A stretch of 64,000 nucleotides of DNA from Apricaphanius iberus (taxonomy: Eukaryota; Chordata; Actinopteri; Cyprinodontiformes; Aphaniidae): NCBI GenBank assembly GCA_028564705.1, contig JAPXFQ010002623.1:848001-912000 (forward strand). The letters are read 5' to 3'. The translations under genes were made by a program, and so were the position numbers. The notes beneath the pieces were generated by a model, which was not told the origin of the DNA, did not search any database, and saw nothing but the letters and a program-made list of their open reading frames with translations. Below, piece after piece: positions 58,601 to 64,000 of the stretch. Every line of letters begins with the position of its first letter. The first letter of the stretch is position 1.

Positions 58601-59010
58601 CTCTGCGTTCTCAGGCTGTTTTATTGCTTTCGGTCCCACATGTTAGAACTGAGCTGGGTAAAAGGGCCTTTGTTTATTCAGCACCCTTTACATGGAATTT
58701 GCTGCAGAATGAATTAAAACTTAATAATTTGATTCCTTTGAGTGTTTTTAAGTCAAAAATTAGATGTTTTGAGTTAGATTCCCGAACATGTCAATGTTTT
58801 TAATTCAGATTTTATTATAAGTGCAAAATTGGCCTTCCATTTATTTATTTATTTATCTATTTGTATTTCCATGTTTTTCTGTGTGTTTCTGTATGTATGT
58901 AATGATGTGATGCAACTCAGCTGCCTATCTTGGCCAGATCTGCCTTGCAAAAGAGATTTTTAATTTCAATGAGCCTCACCTGGTTAAATAAAGGATATAA
59001 TAGAATAAAA
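55640..59010 (+). mobile_element. Dead CR1/L2-superfamily LINE, split by a hAT insertion
   Basis: Plus strand. The endonuclease end near 55700..55860 (IDLILTNVPHKFSAVG) is followed by RT segments: 56293..56511, 56707..57108 (PVQLGFRKKHST, FIDL-stop-[19 protein letters not shown]) and 57918..58370 (YINNLD, NAHKTNLMLF, YKYLGIVVDD). A C-terminal piece WNLLQNELKLNNLIPLSVFK lies near 58690..58750, and the 3' end is '...ttggccagatctgccttgcaaaagag...cctggttaaataaagg' to about 59010. The catalytic YADD has become YAYD, and several stops interrupt the frame. It belongs to a different LINE family from the intron 4 copies. Confidence 0.82.
57109..57909. mobile_element. hAT transposon remnant inserted in the LINE
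   Basis: The ends TAGGGGTGCAACGGTTCA and (reverse complement) TAGTGGTGCAACGGATCA are inverted repeats, flanked by octamers CTTTTTAT and CTATTTAT (7 of 8 match), the 8-bp duplication of hAT elements. Inside, plus strand 57330..57420 encodes a frameshifted BED-finger-like segment (EHFGFPVKYSEDGKRAVDK, then VCRLCGTRI). The rest of the transposase is absent. Confidence 0.82.
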
Positions 59011-60757
59011 AACAAAGCAAAAAAGATCACATTACATTGAAAGTTGCTACCGGTCCAGCAGAAAGCATATAACCTTGGTGTGTTTCCTTAGATTTTGCTG
59101 GTCCTTCAGTTATTTCCATCAAGCTAATGTGATGTTTAATCTAGTTTCTGCTGGTGTTGATTGTTTCTGTGGGCTTCTGCCTCTGATGTTGAGCTGCGGG
59201 CTGGGACGCATAAAGGCACACACCTCTCCCAAAGTGGAGACCCGGCGTCTCTGAGGCTGCCTCTCGACGAGCAGGGACAGCGACCTGGGGTGGGTGCATC
59301 TTGGATTGGATTTTTTACGTCCGTTCAAAGAGCTCTTGTTTAAATTTCTTTTTCAAATGAGGGGATAGCGATTTAACTGCGTATTCAAAAATAAGTAAAG
59401 GCGTTTTGTCCACATCTGCTCATGTAGAAGGAAAGACCGCGTCCAATATGTCGACCCGCGCCCGTGCTTTATATAGTTATATGTTATGAAGCAACCAATC
59501 CTTTTGAATGATTTGGCATAATTTTTAACAATATTTTGATGAATATTTCCACAGAACTGGTAAAAACTTCACACTGTCACTTTAAGTTATCTCAAACTCA
59601 TTGATGATCATCCACTATGAGTAGTTCGATCTGCATAGTTGTTAACATAGATAGAAATCACAATGTGATAAATCAGTAGATTTAGGCATCTAAATGTGTC
59701 CAAAAATCAGGCTTTAGAATAGGAAATAAGGAGATTTATTGTACCAGGAAAAGGTGTTTGCCCTCTAATAGAAGTGTTTTTACTTTTACAAAGCAATTAA
59801 ACATTTCAGTTCAAGGCAATTTTAGGATCAGACAAAAGTTTATTGATTTTGTTCATTAAGAAATTAATACTGGGATATTTTAATTCAAATATATCGGTAA
59901 ATACATTTATGTATAATAATTAGGTGTGTTGTGGTGTTGGTCAAGACATACGCTACATACTGTTTTCAAAAGATTTGTCAATCTTAACCCCGACCTAAAT
60001 ACAGTGAAGGAGAAGGGTCATTTCATGGACTACTGATTGATACGGTTTGCTCAATTACCAATTTAAACTACATGTTTGTGTAGTATCATTTTAAAGTTGT
60101 AAGAATGTTAAATGTGGACAAAAAACTGCATAAAACCTCTATAAAAGAGATTAATAAGAACTAACAATAAATACCATCAATATTATTTTTATACAATTTC
60201 TGAACGTCATGTAGGCCAATGATGCCTTCAAGCCAGAGATGGGAGAACTGTATTAGAATACACTTAAAGGATTTATCTTTAGAATCCGTCACACAGACGC
60301 TCATTCAGTATACACATACACCCATCCTCCATGCTCGGCCATGTCATTATGTCAATCACTTCCTGCTTGAGTGGGACCATCTGCCCTCTCAAAGTCATAC
60401 ACCATGTGGATCACTGTGTAAAGCCCCTGCTTTACTGTAACATTTCCAGAGTTAAGATTCTTAGTAAAAAAAAAAACAAAAAAAAACATTCACATTAGAG
60501 GAAAATTAAGTCTTAATATTGGCTTCTACATATGTATATAGCAAAACAAGACTTCTTTCCATTTTAACATCTCTGTTTCTAAATTAACTACACAGCAAGA
60601 GCTTTTTACTTAAGGTTCCATTCAGATTAAAAATATATATATAAAGTTCTAAGAAACCCAAATAATACCGAGTTCATTTAGCAAGGGATGTTATTGCAAA
60701 CATGAAGCAGAACTCCATGCACCGCATCAATATTACAAGCACAATTGCCCAACTTGA

Positions 60758-60760
<3 letters not shown>
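59010..60760. other. Intergenic, with a GC-richer patch at 59150..59475
   Basis: The patch contains several CpGs and, on the minus strand, a consensus TATATAAAG at about 59473..59481. No coding exon recognised. The remainder is AT-rich and featureless. Confidence 0.4.

Positions 60761-60766
<6 letters not shown>

Positions 60767-60803
<37 letters not shown>
60767..60803. repeat. (AT)n microsatellite, 37 bases
   Basis: Uninterrupted AT run after a short A tract. Confidence 0.92.
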
Positions 60804-60804
<1 letters not shown>

Positions 60805-61937
60805 TTCTGTGGTGGAAAAATCTGCTTCAACCAATAGCTTAAATATATGCCCAACTGATCTACATTTCCTTTAGAAAACCATCTAAGTTTAAGATGAACT
60901 CACCTGAATTGCACAGCGTCAGGTTGGTGTTGGTTAACCAGTACACATAATGAAAAACAAAATTAAAATACTCAATGGGCAGCTTGGTAGGCCTCAGGTA
61001 ATTCTTAACCACAAATGTGTGCAGAAACTAGTATTAGCTTTGTCAGATTAGGAGTAATTTACCATCATAAAACAACCTAGGAAGCCATGAATGGATAACT
61101 GCTCTGCATACCTTGGAGTTGATTTAATTGTATGCACAGCCCAGGTGTGCTGCATTGATGGATAGTCCTGCACCTCAGCCAAATGGTGAGGTTGGACTAC
61201 CTCCAGGACAGCAGCAAGGGAGCATCACAGCTGATACATAGTTTAAGCAAAAAAAAAAGAGAAAAAATAGGGCTTTGAGGAAATTTTATTTTAAAATGTC
61301 CTGTTATACTGTATCTTATTTAGATGCAAGGAGTTGTAAAAAAGGGTACTTTATTTTGTTTTATCAATTTCAAAGTACATGACTAATACTGAGCATTATC
61401 CAGGAATTTCTATAAGATGAGGTTAAATAGTTGATAGTTTTTTTTCCTATTATTCTTATTAGGAGGAAGGACACATAACTACAAGAACCAGTGACAGTTT
61501 TAAAGCAATACCATATAACATCACAGATACAGATGAAGTTATGTTAGCAAAACAAAAGTACTTTGTATCTTGGAGACTGAAAAGTATGGCACACTTGACC
61601 TGGAAGAACCTAATCAGGCAGAAAAATTAAAAAAAATACAACTCACATAAATCAGATATGAGACTAATGGGGTCCACAACAGGGTCGGCCCAACAGAGGG
61701 AAAATACTAAACAAATTATAGAAAAATTTTGGCTGTTCTCCAGCTTTAGAAAAGACATGAGACCTCACTTGAAGTGGTGTCAGAGTTCACTTTAGGCTTA
61801 TGCAGTTCAACAAACAGAGCTGAGGTTAATTTAATACCTGATAATTCAAGCGATGTGTGATGCGTGATATTACATACAAAGCACCATGGAAAAAGTAGTA
61901 GAAATCATCCAATAATACAATAATACAGGGGGATTGA

Positions 61938-61943
<6 letters not shown>

Positions 61944-62005
<62 letters not shown>
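61944..62005. repeat. (TA)n microsatellite, 62 bases
   Basis: The longest uninterrupted dinucleotide run in the window. Confidence 0.95.
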
Positions 62006-62008
<3 letters not shown>

Positions 62009-62209
62009 CTTGATTTTTTTTAAACTTTTTTTAGTGTCACCTTAATTTAGATTAGATTTGCAAGATTCCCTTGCAATGGTTCAGTCCATGATATAGCTCA
62101 ACCATATCAAAGGTACCACTCCCTAAACTGATTGGTCCATCTGTTCATTTGTTAATGTGGGATTAGCTAATTAGTGTTACTTCCTCTCTGATGCTTTTTT
62201 TTTAAACTG

Positions 62210-62330
62210 TGATTGTTTGGTTTTTAAAATGAGCCTGATGAAGACCACATGCCGCAATGTGTTGGTCTATCAATAAAGTTGTTTTATCAGTACTTCCAAG
62301 TGTCGCCGGAGCTCCTATCTCACTCAACCT
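62210..62330. repeat. Dispersed repeat fragment
   Basis: 'gagcctgatgaagaccacat', 'gtgttggtctatcaataaag' and 'caagtgtcgccggagctcct' occur together in many fish repeats that end in a polyadenylation-like AATAAAG. Family and ends not determined. Confidence 0.4.
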
Positions 62331-63354
62331 TTAATACCCTCTTGCTCCAGTACATGTTTGGATTCCTGCTGCATAAAAGAAATCCCTTATCAATCGATGC
62401 TACACAAGTGAGAATGGAAGGAAAGAAAAGACCAGCATTCCTCTGAGAGACAGAGCAAGAATTATTAATGCAATTCTATGTGCTTCACAAATACATTACA
62501 TAACCAATAAGGGAACATCAATCGTATGTGATAAAAGCTTGTGAGACTGCATTGCGTGCAACCCGTCCGATTACGTGCTGAGTTGTAATCTGGTGTTCTG
62601 CCGTAGGGGATGTTGCTGCACGGACAGTCCTGAGTGTGACACACAGTGAGAGCTGAGAAGCACTTCTAACTATAAACTTTTACATTTATGTTAATAAATC
62701 ATATTAGCTGATTGGGTAGGACAAGATGATCTGGGTTCTGTTGTGAATTATTAAAACCAGAAAATAACACATGACAGAAAATAGCTGAGAGGTTAAATAA
62801 GTAAGAACGTGATTTTAGTTACGATGTAAAGATATTTAACAACTAAAGATCGATCAAATTCATGTGTCTCAGTCCACAGTCTGTCTGGATCACAGACTAG
62901 ATATACAGAACGATGGCAGTTTATCAAGTTATGGTAATAAATTAGAACAGTTTCACTATTTCAGAATGTAAAGTCGTATTAATACTTTTATATATGTATT
63001 TGTTACCAGTTATAAGGTACTTTAAGGCTATTTTATCATTTTTAGACATGACAGCATGTTGATTTTATGGGTCCATCTTACTCAAATAGTGATATATTTG
63101 TAATTATTAATAATGCTTTTAGTTTTGAACGACATGGTTGAAACAAAAAGTTTCTGGCAGCAACTAAAGATACAGCAATATCCGTTAAGATGATACAGCA
63201 ATATTGTTCAAAATAGTAAAAATAAATCAAATTAGAACTATATTTTAAAAGATAAAACCCCACATTGCAATACATATTATATTGGAGGGTGGGTGGGGTG
63301 GCAAGAAGACATGGTGTCTGACATCACATGACCTGTCCAATTTAATTAATCCAT

Positions 63355-63560
63355 TTATAGTTAGCCTGCCGTGGAGCAGGCTTTGCCACAACCATCTCAC
63401 CATAGTGACTAAGCAGGGCTTCAGGTTAGTCCTGTTTTGGAAGCTGAACTTTTGGGAATGAAGCTTGTGTTAAAGTAGGCCTGGCTTTTGAGATTAATTT
63501 GTTTTGTGGAACAACTCTATGGTGTCATTGAGCCACTGTGTTTACCGGACTGATCTTAAG
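63355..63560. repeat. Probable DNA-transposon-derived repeat with small palindrome
   Basis: Contains AGCCTGCCGTGGAGCAGGCT (63363..63382), an inverted repeat of 7-bp arms, plus phrases that resemble recurrent fish repeats. Weak evidence. The other sequence from 60804 to 64000 shows no recognised gene. Confidence 0.3.
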
Positions 63561-64000
63561 TTAACTTCCAGTGAAGAAAAAGACGTCATCTTCCAGTAAT
63601 TAAGTGAAGTGTAAATATTTTAAATGGTTAGAGTTAAACTGGTTAGAGTCAACAGAAAGCCCAAATATGGCAACATGGGGGTAAGGTTTAATGATTATTG
63701 AGAATATATCTGCCATGGTATCGAATAATTCTACAAAAAGGGAGTGTGTGACAACCAAGAGTAAAAAAATTTGTTAAGTTACAGGATGAAGTTTAACAAC
63801 TGTCCGATTTGTCAGTGATACTGGAATAGATTTGTGTTCTCTGTAAAATAAATTGTATTCTATTAGTTCTGGATATGACACTTGACATTCTATATCTATG
63901 TTTCAGACTCTGTAGTAATTACTTTGAAGAAGAAAGGAATGTGACCGTGTTCTTAAATTGTCCTGTTTAGTTGACAGAGCCAAATAAAGGCTGAGGCAAA

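Noticed and set aside
1..64000. CRISPR array, bacterial operon, phage or viral genome
   Set aside because: No regularly spaced direct repeats and no prokaryotic gene layout; the gene structure is spliced vertebrate DNA and no retroviral gag/pol/env or LTR pair was recognised.

Overview
This is vertebrate nuclear DNA, almost certainly from a teleost fish. It is AT-rich and intron-dominated, and it carries a typical fish repeat load: Tc1/mariner, hAT and PIF/Harbinger-like DNA transposons, a V-SINE, CR1/L2-type LINEs and an L1-type LINE. No bacterial-style genes or CRISPR arrays were seen.

One host gene dominates. Complement(1..~47588) is the 5' and middle part of nos1 (neuronal nitric oxide synthase), read right to left. 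A predicted noncoding first exon (about 47435..47588, with a TATA-like box just upstream) is followed by the start-codon/PDZ exon (41511..42258) and fifteen further coding exons down to 59..175. All coding splice phases agree. The joined exons encode 867 codons plus 2 nt: PDZ domain, linker, complete oxygenase domain (zinc Cys pair, heme Cys, arginine-binding Glu), calmodulin-binding helix, and the first part of the FMN domain including the autoregulatory insert. The rest of the reductase domain (end of FMN, FAD, NADPH) lies beyond the left edge.

The large introns are built mostly from mobile elements. Intron 2 holds a 5'-truncated L1 in the sense direction: an 11-bp target-site duplication, a 27-base poly(T) (its A tail), the last ~50 codons of ORF2, and a very GC-rich ~3.6-kb 3' UTR that produces many long but meaningless ORFs. 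Intron 4 (15 kb) holds a V-SINE, a hAT MITE, a CR1/L2-type LINE on the minus strand, a Tc1 nested inside another Tc1, and an internally deleted LINE of the same family on the plus strand.

The 16 kb upstream of nos1 has no confident gene. It contains a possible acidic terminal exon of an unknown gene (48767..48928, minus), Tc1 fragments, a tRNA-headed SINE-like repeat in two copies, a TTA-flanked Harbinger-like MITE, a dead LINE split by a hAT insertion with 8-bp duplications, and several AT microsatellites. I found no new enzymatic or defence system. The observations most worth checking are the GC-AG intron before the heme exon, the altered dynein-light-chain motif at the exon 2/3 junction, the G-rich L1 3' UTR with a strong hairpin inside nos1, the unassigned SINE, and two possible promoter patches upstream.
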